DNA of 43,317 nt from the NCBI GenBank assembly GCA_045632625.1, contig JAZQWZ010000014.1, positions 1-43,317 on the forward strand, read 5' to 3'. The notes under the pieces are model-generated. The model was given only the letters and a program-made list of their open reading frames with translations. It was not told where the DNA came from and did not search any database. This DNA comes from Scatosoma sp045632625 (GTDB lineage: Bacteria; Bacillota; Clostridia; Christensenellales; Borkfalkiaceae). Positions within the stretch are counted from its first letter, which is position 1. The number at the start of each line of letters is the position of its first letter. Shown piece after piece: positions 18,247 to 25,520 of this stretch. Position numbers and translations under genes: made by a program.

Positions 18247-18873
18247 ATGAAAGCGAAAAAAGTATTTAGATTAAGCGTATGGCTTGCAGGTATGCTTTGT
18301 ATCGTGGTGTTGCTTTTCGGCTTTGCAATTGCCCCTAAAACGGCGATTGCGGAAGAAGTGACGAACGGGCAGGAAACAGTAATTACGGACGAAATAACCA
18401 CGCCCGAAGTGAAGGAAACGCATACTGTGTTTACGCGCGTGGAAGAATGGTTTTCGGATAACTTTTTAGAGTTTATTTCCAGCGTGGATTTAGCTGCGGT
18501 GGTAGGGTGTATTATCGCGATGATTTTAGATAATAAATCGGGCAAGCGTAATACCGAAGAAACGAAAACGGCTATTAATGCGAATACTACGGCTATGAAG
18601 GAAAACACCGAAAGCAACGATAAAGTGCTTGAAGTTGTAAATGCGCTTATTGACAGCACGAACGAAATGAAAGCAGACGAAGAAGGCGTGCTTGATGCCA
18701 TTGAAAAGATGCAAATTATGAACAAGGCGATTTTGGAAATTCTTGTGACGGTATACGTCAACAACAAGAATATTCCGCAAGCAACGAAAGACCTTGTAAA
18801 TATGAAGTACGTTGACGTATTAAGAAAGGCAAGCCGTATCCCCGAAGAGGTAAAAACCGAAACGGAGGTGTAA
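18247..18873 (+). CDS. Secreted/membrane protein with signal peptide, TM segment and coiled coil
   Basis: This 208-aa protein has a basic N-terminus and a hydrophobic segment ending at KTAIAEE, consistent with a signal peptide of about 36 residues. A second hydrophobic segment (about 77-95, SSVDLAAVVGCIIAMIL) is followed by a helical, polar region to the end. It is the first of three consecutive membrane-protein genes and probably belongs to the lysis or envelope module. A spanin- or holin-accessory role is possible but unproven. AAGGAG precedes the ATG. Confidence 0.6.
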   Translation: MKAKKVFRLSVWLAGMLCIVVLLFGFAIAPKTAIAEEVTNGQETVITDEITTPEVKETHTVFTRVEEWFSDNFLEFISSVDLAAVVGCIIAMILDNKSGKRNTEETKTAINANTTAMKENTESNDKVLEVVNALIDSTNEMKADEEGVLDAIEKMQIMNKAILEILVTVYVNNKNIPQATKDLVNMKYVDVLRKASRIPEEVKTETEV

Positions 18874-18876
18874 GCT

Positions 18877-19257
18877 ATGAAAAGAGCAACAAAGGGTAAG
18901 ATTATTAAGGGCTCGGCTGTGGTGATTGATGTTGCAGCCCCCTTAATCGCCACTATTTGCCAATTTCCCGTGTGGATTGAAAAATCATCTTCTGCTACAA
19001 TTTCGGGTATTTTCTTGCTGTTTGCGTTTTTCTCTTGCTTGCCGTTTATCAAACAAATTAAGATGTGGATGAAATCGCCGTCCGTTCCTGTGCTTTGGGT
19101 TATCTTTCTTGTGCTGTTTTCCCTGCTCCGCAATATCATCGACCAAATGTGGATGGTGTGCGTAATCGGCGCGGTATCTAACTGTTTTGGCGCAATCCTA
19201 TATAAAGTAGGGAATATTGTCGGCGGTGAGCAAGCAAAGGCTAATGGGGGTAGTTGA
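18877..19257 (+). CDS. Holin candidate (multi-pass membrane protein)
   Basis: This 126-aa protein has about four predicted membrane segments: VVIDVAAPLIATICQF, ISGIFLLFAFFSCLPF, PVLWVIFLVLFSLL and MVCVIGAVSNCFGAILY. N- and C-termini are short and basic. Size and topology fit a holin, and it sits where phages usually place lysis genes. The ATG follows GGAGGTG and lies 3 bases after the previous stop. No endolysin gene is adjacent, so the call is tentative. Confidence 0.5.
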   Translation: MKRATKGKIIKGSAVVIDVAAPLIATICQFPVWIEKSSSATISGIFLLFAFFSCLPFIKQIKMWMKSPSVPVLWVIFLVLFSLLRNIIDQMWMVCVIGAVSNCFGAILYKVGNIVGGEQAKANGGS

Positions 19258-19259
19258 TT

Positions 19260-20216
19260 ATGAGTCCGTTAGAGCATATTGAAAAACATCACGATCATAC
19301 GCATGAAGATGATAACGCTGGGTTAGGCAGTGCGCTGGATTATATGCGAGAGAACAAAAATAAAGCCGTAAAAAGCTTTGTGAACAACAAAGGGCTATTT
19401 GTTGGGCTAATCCTTGTATTTATCCTAATTCTTGTATTTACAACGAATATTAACTTCCAATCTTCTGCGGAGGTAATGAAACTTTCGCTGACAGTATTTG
19501 TGTTTGGTTTTTGCTCATACACAATGTACGTGAACTGTGCGGATAGCGGTACGAGAGCAGGCAAAAATACAAGTGCCTACCGCAACGCAAAAACGGACTA
19601 TGAAGATGTAAAAACAAAGATTGTTGAAGGCAAAAAGCAACACCTTCTTGGGGATTTTTGCCGAGCGTATATTGACGAGGAATTGCGCAATGCTCGGAAC
19701 GAAATTTTAGAAGGCGTTGGGTTAGAGTATAAGGACTATATCAAAAAATGGGTAGGCGAAGACAAAGCCACCATCAAGGCAAGCACGGATTTATCGGAAC
19801 GTGAAAAGGATGCGGTGATTGCCGCCAATTCGATTAAGCCGTTAAAGCTTACTCCAGAAATGATATTGCGTCGCGAACGTACTTATAAACGCCGAGCCCC
19901 ACTCGGCAAAAGTCCGCACTCGCGTAGGAATATTCAATATATTACAAAGCTAATCTCGACGATTGTCACTTCCATATTTACTTGTATGCTTGCTCTGGAG
20001 GTTATAGGTAACCCTTCTTGGGCTACGTTTGCTGAACTGTGTCTTAAGCTGTTAATGGTGCTTTTAAGCGGTTTTTCGGGCTATAAAATGGGCTACGAAA
20101 ACATTACCATTGACACAGTAAACTACATTCAAGATCAAACAGATTTGCTGCATCAATTTGAGCAGTATTTAGAGCAACAATGCGCTGAAAAATGCGCGGA
20201 GGCGAACAATGGATAA
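19260..20216 (+). CDS. Four-TM membrane protein of unknown function
   Basis: This 318-aa protein has a His/Asp-rich N-terminus (HIEKHHDHTHEDD). A hydrophobic pair follows (about 47-64, GLFVGLILVFILILVF; and about 77-96), then a charged helical loop of some 130 residues. A second hydrophobic pair lies near 228-285, and the C-terminus is Cys-containing. The true start is ATG 19260; a TTG two codons upstream overlaps the previous stop. It is not recognised. It lies in the lysis region, and alternatives include superinfection exclusion. Confidence 0.6.
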   Translation: MSPLEHIEKHHDHTHEDDNAGLGSALDYMRENKNKAVKSFVNNKGLFVGLILVFILILVFTTNINFQSSAEVMKLSLTVFVFGFCSYTMYVNCADSGTRAGKNTSAYRNAKTDYEDVKTKIVEGKKQHLLGDFCRAYIDEELRNARNEILEGVGLEYKDYIKKWVGEDKATIKASTDLSEREKDAVIAANSIKPLKLTPEMILRRERTYKRRAPLGKSPHSRRNIQYITKLISTIVTSIFTCMLALEVIGNPSWATFAELCLKLLMVLLSGFSGYKMGYENITIDTVNYIQDQTDLLHQFEQYLEQQCAEKCAEANNG

Positions 20217-20664
20217 TAATAGTATTATTCCCATATCGCAGGAAACTCTACAGCCGATTATTAAATCGAATATATTGTATGTAAATTGCATTGAAGAATT
20301 TGAAAAGATAGAATTGGAATGCAATCAAACAATATTAGCGTTTGACAACAATCAATCTTGTTTCTATATCCGTGCGCGTGATAGGTTTGGTGAGTATGCG
20401 CCTGTAAAGGTGTACTTCTATGAAGATTTTGCGACACGGATGCAAGGTGCGGACGAAAAAGCATTTTATGATAAATGCAAAGAGTTGAAACTCGATCCGT
20501 TAAAGACGGAACTTGCACGTAAGTTTTTCATTGAGAACGAAAAAACAATGAAGATTTGGCTGTGGTTGTTGGAAACGAAAAAATCTAATATGGAATATGA
20601 TTCCGTAAAGCACTTGCGATATAAGCTGAAAAAACTGTTTTTGGGGCTGGGTACAAAAAACTAA
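20209..20664 (+). CDS. Conserved-looking phage protein, unknown function
   Basis: This 151-aa soluble protein has a central segment ILAFDNNQSCFYIRARDRFG, continued by EYAPVKVYFYE, then a helical C-terminus. It overlaps the previous gene by 8 bases, with GCGGAGGCG as ribosome-binding site. It is the last gene before the 20725-20758 terminator. I have the impression that similar proteins occur in other gut phages, but I cannot name a function. Confidence 0.6.
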   Translation: MDNNSIIPISQETLQPIIKSNILYVNCIEEFEKIELECNQTILAFDNNQSCFYIRARDRFGEYAPVKVYFYEDFATRMQGADEKAFYDKCKELKLDPLKTELARKFFIENEKTMKIWLWLLETKKSNMEYDSVKHLRYKLKKLFLGLGTKN

Positions 20665-20724
20665 CTTTTTGTACATTTTTATGTAGATAAAAACTACATT
20701 CTTTATACAATTTTATACTTCTTG

Positions 20725-20758
20725 AACACGATTTGCAAACAACGAATCGTGTTTTTTT
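20725..20758 (+). terminator. Intrinsic terminator after the lysis-region genes
   Basis: AACACGATT (20725-20733) pairs with AATCGTGTT (20745-20753), followed by seven T. A smaller ATGTAG/CTACAT hairpin lies upstream, near 20682-20701. Confidence 0.85.
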
Positions 20759-20762
20759 ATTG

Positions 20763-20768
20763 TATAAT
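20763..20768 (+). promoter_or_regulatory. Possible promoter -10 before the gene at 20802
   Basis: TATAAT stands directly downstream of the terminator and 34 bases before the next start codon. No convincing -35 can be found because that region is the terminator stem. It may restart transcription of the last four genes of the late block. Confidence 0.35.
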
Positions 20769-20801
20769 TTTCTTGCAAATAAAAACACGGAGGTAAGCTA
20801 T

Positions 20802-20960
20802 ATGACTAACAAAGACGTCAATTCCTTGATTTTGATGCTGGGGATGATGAATAGCAAGCTGGACGATATTATTAAAGTGCTCTACCGATTGGAGCGCAAG
20901 GAAGCAGTTAAGCGTGTTCCGGTTGTTGAACACATATGCAAAGCGGACACGCAAAAATGA
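20802..20960 (+). CDS. Small helical protein
   Basis: This 52-aa protein begins MTNKDVNSLILMLGMMNSKL and is mostly one helix pair. ACGGAGGTAAG precedes ATG 20802, so longer upstream starts are unlikely. No family is recognised. It opens a group of four small genes between two terminators. Confidence 0.55.
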   Translation: MTNKDVNSLILMLGMMNSKLDDIIKVLYRLERKEAVKRVPVVEHICKADTQK

Positions 20961-21026
20961 ATATTATCCGTTGGTGCGCAACAGCGGTTGATATAAATAA
21001 ATTATAAAAAAGGAGTGTAAAAAATT

Positions 21027-21494
21027 ATGGCAGAAATGACTTATGCAAGTAAGGGTGTAGCAGGTAGCGGTTTAGGTTTGGGTATTGCTGGTACTGCACT
21101 TGGTTTATTGAATGGTGGTTTGGGTAATCTTTTAGGCGGTTGGGGCGCAGCTCCCTATTGCCACGAAAATACTCCCGTAAACCGCTATGAGGCATCTCAA
21201 TCGGCGCGTATCGCTGAATTGGAAACGGAGGTAAAATTGCGTGATGCAAACGCCTTCACTATGAGCGAAATGGGTAAACTTCGCGACTATGTAGACAACA
21301 AGTTTGCGGCGGTTGAAAAATCCATTTGCGACCAAGCGGTTTACAACGCAACGAACACGGCGACCATCGGTTGCATCGCTAATCAAGTTAACCAACTTAT
21401 GTCGCTTACGAAAGTGGTTATTCCTAATACGTCGATTTGTCCCGGCTGGGGTAATGTAACTGTAACGCCAGCAACGACCACGCCTGCAGCGTGA
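21027..21494 (+). CDS. Gly-rich N-terminus/coiled-coil phage protein
   Basis: This 155-aa protein has a glycine-rich hydrophobic start (GSGLGLGIAGTALGLLNGG), then PVNRYEASQSARIAELETEV, a coiled coil, and a C-terminal part with VVIPNTSICPGWGNVTVTP. I have the impression that this architecture recurs in intestinal phages, usually near tail or lysis genes. Its function has not been clear to me there. Four Cys residues lie in the C-terminal half and N-terminal join. AAGGAG precedes the ATG. Confidence 0.65.
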   Translation: MAEMTYASKGVAGSGLGLGIAGTALGLLNGGLGNLLGGWGAAPYCHENTPVNRYEASQSARIAELETEVKLRDANAFTMSEMGKLRDYVDNKFAAVEKSICDQAVYNATNTATIGCIANQVNQLMSLTKVVIPNTSICPGWGNVTVTPATTTPAA

Positions 21495-21512
21495 TAACAG
21501 GAGCATACCGCT

Positions 21513-21863
21513 ATGAGAATAAATGAAATGCAGTTGTATCCTGCAATCAATGAGTTTATTGATAGGGAAGTAATGCCGTTGGGCGCAACGATGAATATGA
21601 CCGACCAATTCTTGTTTGGGTTTAAGGTAGGCGTTGCAAAACGGAAAATACAAGACGTCGTAAAATCCTATATCCGTGACGATAAGATGAAAATCTTTGG
21701 GCTTGTTGACGAGAACGGTGGCATTGACATTGACACAATGTATCAATCGGCAAGCGACGTTATGGGGCAAATGGGTCGGTTGGAAGTTGCAGGCATTACT
21801 TTCCGTGATGCCGATTTGCAAAAGCTGTACGGCATTATGCAGAAGTATGCCAATCAATCGTAA
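21513..21863 (+). CDS. Small protein of the same gene group, unknown function
   Basis: This 116-aa protein begins MRINEMQLYPAINEFIDREV and is predicted to be helical. ACAGGAG precedes the ATG. It appears to form a unit with its neighbours at 21027 and 21873. No motif points to a function; a virion or head-fibre-associated role is possible. Confidence 0.6.
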   Translation: MRINEMQLYPAINEFIDREVMPLGATMNMTDQFLFGFKVGVAKRKIQDVVKSYIRDDKMKIFGLVDENGGIDIDTMYQSASDVMGQMGRLEVAGITFRDADLQKLYGIMQKYANQS

Positions 21864-21872
21864 GGAGGATGT

Positions 21873-22187
21873 ATGAAAATTCTTGTAAACTTAATCGAAA
21901 AGGCAAACGATACAATGGAAGAAGTTGAATGGTACGCAGAGAAGGCACATCACATTCGTGCGGAACATAAAGCACTTGCGGACACCTATATCAAAATAGC
22001 GGATATGCACGTGGATATTTATAAGATGCTGCACGACCAAATGGTTGACCTTATCGAGTTGGAAAAGCGTAAAGGAACGCCACCGCCACCCGAAATGCTG
22101 GCGATTTGGAACTACGAACACGAAAAGCTCGTTAAGCAGTTTGCCGAAGCAAAGTTTTTGGTGGAAGATTATAAAAAGTCCTACTAA
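21873..22187 (+). CDS. Helical protein ending the late transcript
   Basis: This 104-aa, almost entirely helical protein contains ALADTYIKIADMHVDIYKML. A proline-rich break (GTPPPPEM) separates two helices. TAAGGAGG precedes the ATG. The terminator at 22199-22236 follows directly. Function unknown. Confidence 0.6.
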   Translation: MKILVNLIEKANDTMEEVEWYAEKAHHIRAEHKALADTYIKIADMHVDIYKMLHDQMVDLIELEKRKGTPPPPEMLAIWNYEHEKLVKQFAEAKFLVEDYKKSY

Positions 22188-22198
22188 AAGCGCAAAAA

Positions 22199-22236
22199 AA
22201 TCCCTGCGCGGAAATGCGTGGGGATTGTACTTTTTT
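22199..22236 (+). terminator. Terminator at the end of the late region
   Basis: AATCCCTGCGC (22199-22209) pairs with GCGTGGGGATT (22216-22226), with two G-T pairs. T6 follows at 22231-22236. It closes the rightward late genes before the attP/integrase region. Confidence 0.85.
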
Positions 22237-22262
22237 AACTAAAATGTTACATGGCTCAAAAA

Positions 22263-22316
22263 ACCACAATATATAGTGTGTATGCAATACTACATACCAC
22301 AATATATTGTGGTATG
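22263..22316. repeat. Palindrome plus imperfect copy in the attP region
   Basis: 22293-22316 is a perfect 24-bp palindrome with half-site CATACCACAATA. The stretch ACCACAATATAT also begins at 22263, exactly 33 bp before its second copy at 22296. It has no T-run, so it is more likely a protein-binding or recombination core site than a terminator. Confidence 0.65.
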
Positions 22317-22342
22317 CGACTTCCCTTCGTCCGCACCATAGC

Positions 22343-22371
22343 AAAAAACACCCCAAAAAAGGGTGTTTTTT
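22343..22371. terminator. Bidirectional terminator within the attP region
   Basis: AAAAAACACCC (22343-22353) pairs with GGGTGTTTTTT (22361-22371), with A- and T-runs on either side. It can stop the leftward integrase transcript and any rightward readthrough. Confidence 0.7.
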
Positions 22372-22451
22372 CTATGTTTTATGGGTGTTTTTGGGTGTAT
22401 TTGGGTGTATTTGATTGCAAAATGTTACATATTTTTGTTACATATTTTTTG

Positions 22452-23582
22452 TTATATTTTTGCGAGTATGCTCAATTTGTCTTCTTGGTACAAATGCGCA
22501 TAGGTTTTGGTGACCTGTTCAACCGTATCCGATATTAAATCGGCGACCACCAAGAACGACGCGCCCTTGCTTATAAGCATACTTACGAAGCTATGGCGCA
22601 AATCGTGGATACGGATTTGCGGAACACCAGCAAGCGCAACGTAGCGTTTGAATACTCGTTCTACTGTGGTAGGTGCTAACGGTTCTTCGCCACCAAAATA
22701 AAACTTGCCGTCTTTAGGCGGTTTATAGCTTTTGATTTCGTCCTTTACCGCTTGGCAAATTGGAAGGGTACATGTTTTATCGGCTTTTGTGGACGTTATA
22801 TTCCACGTTTCCTTGCCGAAACGTCTTCTGTCGACGGATTTATCGAAAGTAATTTTATCGGGCTTTACGTCCGTTTTATAGAGCGCAAACAGCTCGCCTT
22901 TGCGCCTACCCGTAAAAAACATAAACGTAAATAGCGCGTGGTACGTTGGATTGTCTACAACGGCGATGAACTGCTCGAATTGCTCGCGCTTCCAAATTTG
23001 CATTTCCGTTTTAGGTTTGCGTTTCTTTGGACGTTCAATGTCTACTAAATTATTTCGGTATCCGTAGCGTTTCTCTACCCAAGAAAGGAACGTGCTGAAC
23101 TGCCCACGTATTTTAATGAGATATTTCCAAGAGAAGTATTCATCTGTGCGTGTGTTCTTCATTGCCCACAATTCGTCTTGCCACAGGTACAGATTCTCTT
23201 TGGTTATTTGGTCGATGGGAACGGTGTCGAACTTCGGCAGAATGTAATTACGGAAAATATTATGCTTATCGTAAATAACGCTTTCCTTGTTTTGATTCCC
23301 CAACGAAGCAAGGTATTGACGTACCAAATCACCGACAAGGAGTTTTTCTTTGGCGGTGTTTTTCTTTTTAAGCGGATTGTTTTTTACAAGCTCACAGTAC
23401 GTTGTAACAAAATCTATGTATCCTTGCTTGGCTAAACTTTTAGTGGAAAATCCCGATAACCGTTTCAGCTTTTCCACACCGTCCATTGTCACAATGCGGA
23501 ATAAGACGTCGTAAACTTTTCCACGCTTTGTTTGACGTTCCTGCAAAGAGTATTTATTTGATGAGATATAATACTTTTCCAT
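22452..23582 (-). CDS. int: Tyrosine recombinase integrase
   Basis: This 376-aa protein has an N-terminal arm-binding-type region, a SAM-like core-binding domain (about 80-185) and a C-terminal catalytic domain. Catalytic residues seen are R227 (TGRRKGE), K266 (TSTKADK), H326 and R329 (HDLRH), and the nucleophile Y361 (TKTYAHL). The usual second His of an LGH motif is replaced (LISDTVE). It would integrate and excise the phage genome. Its start overlaps the stop of the acidic-protein gene (TAATG), so translation is probably coupled. The candidate attP lies at its 3' end. Confidence 0.95.
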   Translation of the reverse strand: MEKYYISSNKYSLQERQTKRGKVYDVLFRIVTMDGVEKLKRLSGFSTKSLAKQGYIDFVTTYCELVKNNPLKKKNTAKEKLLVGDLVRQYLASLGNQNKESVIYDKHNIFRNYILPKFDTVPIDQITKENLYLWQDELWAMKNTRTDEYFSWKYLIKIRGQFSTFLSWVEKRYGYRNNLVDIERPKKRKPKTEMQIWKREQFEQFIAVVDNPTYHALFTFMFFTGRRKGELFALYKTDVKPDKITFDKSVDRRRFGKETWNITSTKADKTCTLPICQAVKDEIKSYKPPKDGKFYFGGEEPLAPTTVERVFKRYVALAGVPQIRIHDLRHSFVSMLISKGASFLVVADLISDTVEQVTKTYAHLYQEDKLSILAKI

Positions 23583-23926
23583 TATTCGTCGTCTTCATCG
23601 GGGAAAATAACCCTTGCGTTAAATCTCAAATCATCCCAATCGATTTCTTCGCCTTCTTCAAGATAGGTATCATCGCATTCAATGATATCTTCTTTTATTT
23701 TTACAAACATCTTTTCAAGTTCTTTTGCTTGTTTTGCAGTCAGCTTATACTCGTTTTCGTCTTCATAATCCGAGAGAACGTCGTCAAGATAAATATCATC
23801 GTAGTCTTCGCATATTTCTTTCAATTTCTTATATAAGGGATCGGAAACGTCAATTTCATAATCTTCCCATTCGCAATCGCAGCCATCGTATACGCCATAT
23901 ACCAAATACAGATTAAGCGTCTTCAT
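23582..23926 (-). CDS. Very acidic small protein upstream of integrase
   Basis: This 114-aa protein has 39 Asp/Glu residues (34%), grouped in runs such as EICEDYDDIYLDDVLSDYED and ending DEDDE. GGAGGG lies eight bases before the ATG on the minus strand. It is the middle gene of a three-gene leftward operon and is coupled to the integrase. Strongly acidic phage proteins are sometimes DNA mimics that block DNA-binding host or phage proteins. That role is only a possibility here. No family is recognised. Confidence 0.7.
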   Translation of the reverse strand: MKTLNLYLVYGVYDGCDCEWEDYEIDVSDPLYKKLKEICEDYDDIYLDDVLSDYEDENEYKLTAKQAKELEKMFVKIKEDIIECDDTYLEEGEEIDWDDLRFNARVIFPDEDDE

Positions 23927-23942
23927 AATTTTATCCCTCCAA

Positions 23943-24383
23943 TTATTCGTGCTTTAATTTATTATAATAGTTATGCAACGCAAGCAATTCTTCTTTGTGC
24001 ATAATTTGCATTTTAAGCAATTCGTTTTCCGTAGTGAGCGCAGTCACTTTATCCTTAAGCATGGCGTTTTCCGCCACGATTAAATCACGTTCTGCGGTAA
24101 CGATATCTACGTTTTCTTTGATTTCCACAAGGCTTTCGCTTGCTACGACGATGTTAGTGTCGGCAAAAATGTCGTTAAGCGTACCGCCAAGTGCTTTTAC
24201 TATAATGTATATAGTGTCGATGCGCGGGTGGTCAGTTTCGCCTGAAAATATCCTTGTAACCGTCCGTTCGGGCAAATTTGTCTTTTCTATAATCTGTTTT
24301 GTGGACAAATTTGACGCCTTTTTCATTTCTCGTAAGTTAATCAGCCATAAAGGGGGGTTTTTTACGACAAGAGTTGTTTCCAT
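23943..24383 (-). CDS. HTH (XRE-type) regulator with C-terminal coiled coil
   Basis: This 146-aa protein has an N-terminal helix-turn-helix (about 15-75: KQIIEKTNLPERTVTRIFSG, then GETDHPRIDTIYIIVKALGG), which is the XRE/Cro pattern. A long coiled coil (about 90-140) could drive oligomerisation. It heads the leftward operon with the acidic protein and integrase. The divergent region at 24384-24620 has two direct repeats that could be its operators. It probably controls integration genes and/or the small divergent unit. Confidence 0.75.
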   Translation of the reverse strand: METTLVVKNPPLWLINLREMKKASNLSTKQIIEKTNLPERTVTRIFSGETDHPRIDTIYIIVKALGGTLNDIFADTNIVVASESLVEIKENVDIVTAERDLIVAENAMLKDKVTALTTENELLKMQIMHKEELLALHNYYNKLKHE

Positions 24384-24420
24384 AATGATATTTTTGTCCT
24401 CCTTGTTGGATAAAGTTGTC

Positions 24421-24496
24421 AGTATTTAAGTGATAAATTTGGGGTGCAAAAAGACAAACTTGGGGTATTGCATTCTCAAATTTGCCGTTGTATAAT
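24421..24496. promoter_or_regulatory. Divergent promoters and operator repeats
   Basis: Direct repeats AAATTTGGGGT (24435-24445) and AAACTTGGGGT (24456-24466) are 21 bp apart. A leftward promoter candidate, TTGCAC-17-AATACT (24449 to 24421), overlaps the first repeat. A rightward promoter, TTGCAT-17-TATAAT (24468-24496), abuts the second. Binding at both repeats would affect both directions. Confidence 0.6.
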
Positions 24497-24552
24497 ATTC
24501 TCACAAAATAAGTTTCGACGTTATTAGCCCAATGTCTACATTATTTTTTTGT

Positions 24553-24582
24553 TGTGTAAATTGCTAATCGCCTGATATACTT
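24553..24582 (+). promoter_or_regulatory. Second rightward promoter with extended -10
   Basis: TTGTGT, 18 bases, then TGaTATACT (TATACT at 24577-24582). The start codon of the next gene is 39 bases downstream, with AAGGAGT between. Confidence 0.5.
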
Positions 24583-24620
24583 ATGCGTACAATATTATAT
24601 ATAAGGAGTAATTAAAAACA

Positions 24621-24755
24621 ATGTCACTTACACAACAAAAGCTTAATCTACTTAAAAAGATTGTAAACGCGCGTCTTACCAAAGAAGAAATGCAAGAATT
24701 GCTTAACAAAGCGCAAGAAATTGCGCAACGCGGTAGTAAACCGCCTTCTAAATAA
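24621..24755 (+). CDS. 44-aa helical peptide of the divergent unit
   Basis: The protein begins MSLTQQKLNLLKKIVNARLT and is amphipathic and basic, ending in RGSKPPSK. AAGGAGT lies 11 bases upstream. Two rightward promoters precede it. It is followed within 3 bases by a membrane peptide gene and then terminators, forming a short transcript of its own between the integrase operon and the repressor. Function is unknown. Possible roles are toxin/antitoxin, exclusion or a regulatory peptide. Confidence 0.6.
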   Translation: MSLTQQKLNLLKKIVNARLTKEEMQELLNKAQEIAQRGSKPPSK

Positions 24756-24758
24756 TAT

Positions 24759-24839
24759 ATGTTAAAATTTCTTGCCAAGCTTTGCGTTTTTGTAACCATT
24801 TTAGCTACATACCTTGTTTGGCTGTTCTTTAACAGCTAA
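24759..24839 (+). CDS. 26-aa single-TM peptide
   Basis: Almost the whole peptide is hydrophobic (FLAKLCVFVTILATYLVWLF), with one basic stretch at its start, giving one membrane helix. It starts 3 bases after the upstream stop with no clear ribosome-binding site, so expression would rely on coupling. Size and composition resemble membrane-active toxin or exclusion peptides. A chance open frame cannot be excluded. Confidence 0.4.
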   Translation: MLKFLAKLCVFVTILATYLVWLFFNS

Positions 24840-24846
24840 ACTGATT

Positions 24847-24878
24847 GCCCTGCCGTTCGGTGGGGCTTTTTATTTTTT
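24847..24878 (+). terminator. Terminator after the two-peptide unit
   Basis: GCCCTGCC (24847-24854) pairs with GGTGGGGC (24859-24866) around a GTTC loop, followed by TTTTTATTTTTT. Confidence 0.75.
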
Positions 24879-24879
24879 C

Positions 24880-24915
24880 AACTGGTTACAATTTGTAACC
24901 GGTTTGTTTTTTTTC
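24880..24915 (+). terminator. Second hairpin overlapping the repressor 3' end
   Basis: AACTGGTTACAA (24880-24891) pairs with the segment TTGTAACCGGTT (24893-24904), and a G(T)8 tail follows. It overlaps the last codons of the leftward repressor gene and backs up the preceding terminator. Confidence 0.5.
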
Positions 24916-25437
24916 AATAACTATGTCTACCAACTTATTAAGTGTATCAATTTCGTCTTCATTCATCTTTGCAATAGCAAGGTAAAATTGCTTTTGTTCA
25001 TTGTTAAGCGTTCTATACACTTCAAGCCATTCTTTTTCTTCTGCGGTTAAAGAAGCCGTCTGCTCATTGCTTATTGCAACAGCCGTTCGCTCGTCAAGGT
25101 TGATGGTCCCACTTGATAAAAATCGGGGGCGACCATATTTATACGCTAAATATTCTTTTAATAATGGCGTAGCTTCGTTGTACTCTTCCTGTTCAGATGA
25201 ATGCCATTGGCTAATAGGGCGCGTAATCTCAAATTTGTCACCAAGTAAAAATTCTATTGATACATTGTAAAATGCGGCCAATTTCCCAAGCGTTGCATTG
25301 TCCAGGTTTACCTTGCCGTTTTCCCAATAAGAATAAGTGTTTTGCGTGACATTAAATATAGAAGCTAATTCTTGTTGAGTAAGGCGTTTTATTTTTCTCA
25401 TTACTAAAAGACGATTTTTTGAATTAGTTAGTTTCAT
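24886..25437 (-). CDS. CI-like repressor (XRE HTH)
   Basis: This 183-aa protein has an N-terminal XRE helix-turn-helix (about 10-65: QELASIFNVTQNTYSYWENG, then NATLGKLAAFYNVSIEFLLG) and a helical C-terminal region rich in Glu. No LexA-type peptidase domain is seen, so induction may differ from lambda. It faces the cro-like gene at 25608 across an operator region, the classic lysogeny switch layout. AGGAG lies 16 bases before the ATG, which is long; translation may be weak by design. The leftward promoter TTGATT-17-TATAAT lies upstream. Confidence 0.8.
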   Translation of the reverse strand: MKLTNSKNRLLVMRKIKRLTQQELASIFNVTQNTYSYWENGKVNLDNATLGKLAAFYNVSIEFLLGDKFEITRPISQWHSSEQEEYNEATPLLKEYLAYKYGRPRFLSSGTINLDERTAVAISNEQTASLTAEEKEWLEVYRTLNNEQKQFYLAIAKMNEDEIDTLNKLVDIVIEKKQTGYKL

Positions 25438-25467
25438 CTCTATGTGTACTTAACTCCTTTTTCTTTA

Positions 25468-25496
25468 ATTATAAATGGTATTGATAAAAAAATCAA
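25468..25496 (-). promoter_or_regulatory. Repressor (PRM-type) promoter
   Basis: On the minus strand: TTGATT (25496-25491), a 17-base spacer, and TATAAT (25473-25468). The spacer contains one TATTGATA operator copy (25479-25486). Confidence 0.7.
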
Positions 25497-25520
25497 CAAA
25501 TTTTATAAAATCACAAAAAA

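Larger units (their letters stand above)
22241..22460. other. attP: Candidate phage attachment site (attP) with arm-type repeats
   Basis: The gap next to the 3' end of the integrase gene is packed with repeats. AAAATGTTACAT occurs at 22241 and 22419. TGGGTGTWTT occurs three times in exact 10-bp steps (22382, 22392, 22402). TGTTACATATTTT occurs twice in tandem (22423, 22436), with a variant at 22450 inside the integrase 3' end. A 24-bp palindrome lies at 22293-22316. Integrase-adjacent arrays like this usually mark attP arm and core sites. The exact core cannot be set without the bacterial attB. Confidence 0.6.

Noticed and set aside
18177..19139. 320-aa minus-strand frame opposite the lysis-region genes
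   Set aside because: Shadow of two well-initiated membrane-protein genes; Ser/Thr/Ile-rich product.
22382..22448. Possible CRISPR array from short tandem repeats
   Set aside because: Units of 10-13 bp with no spacers; better explained as integrase arm sites.
22251..22538. 95-aa plus-strand frame across the attP region
   Set aside because: Runs through a bidirectional terminator and repeats, overlaps the integrase end, and has no ribosome-binding site.
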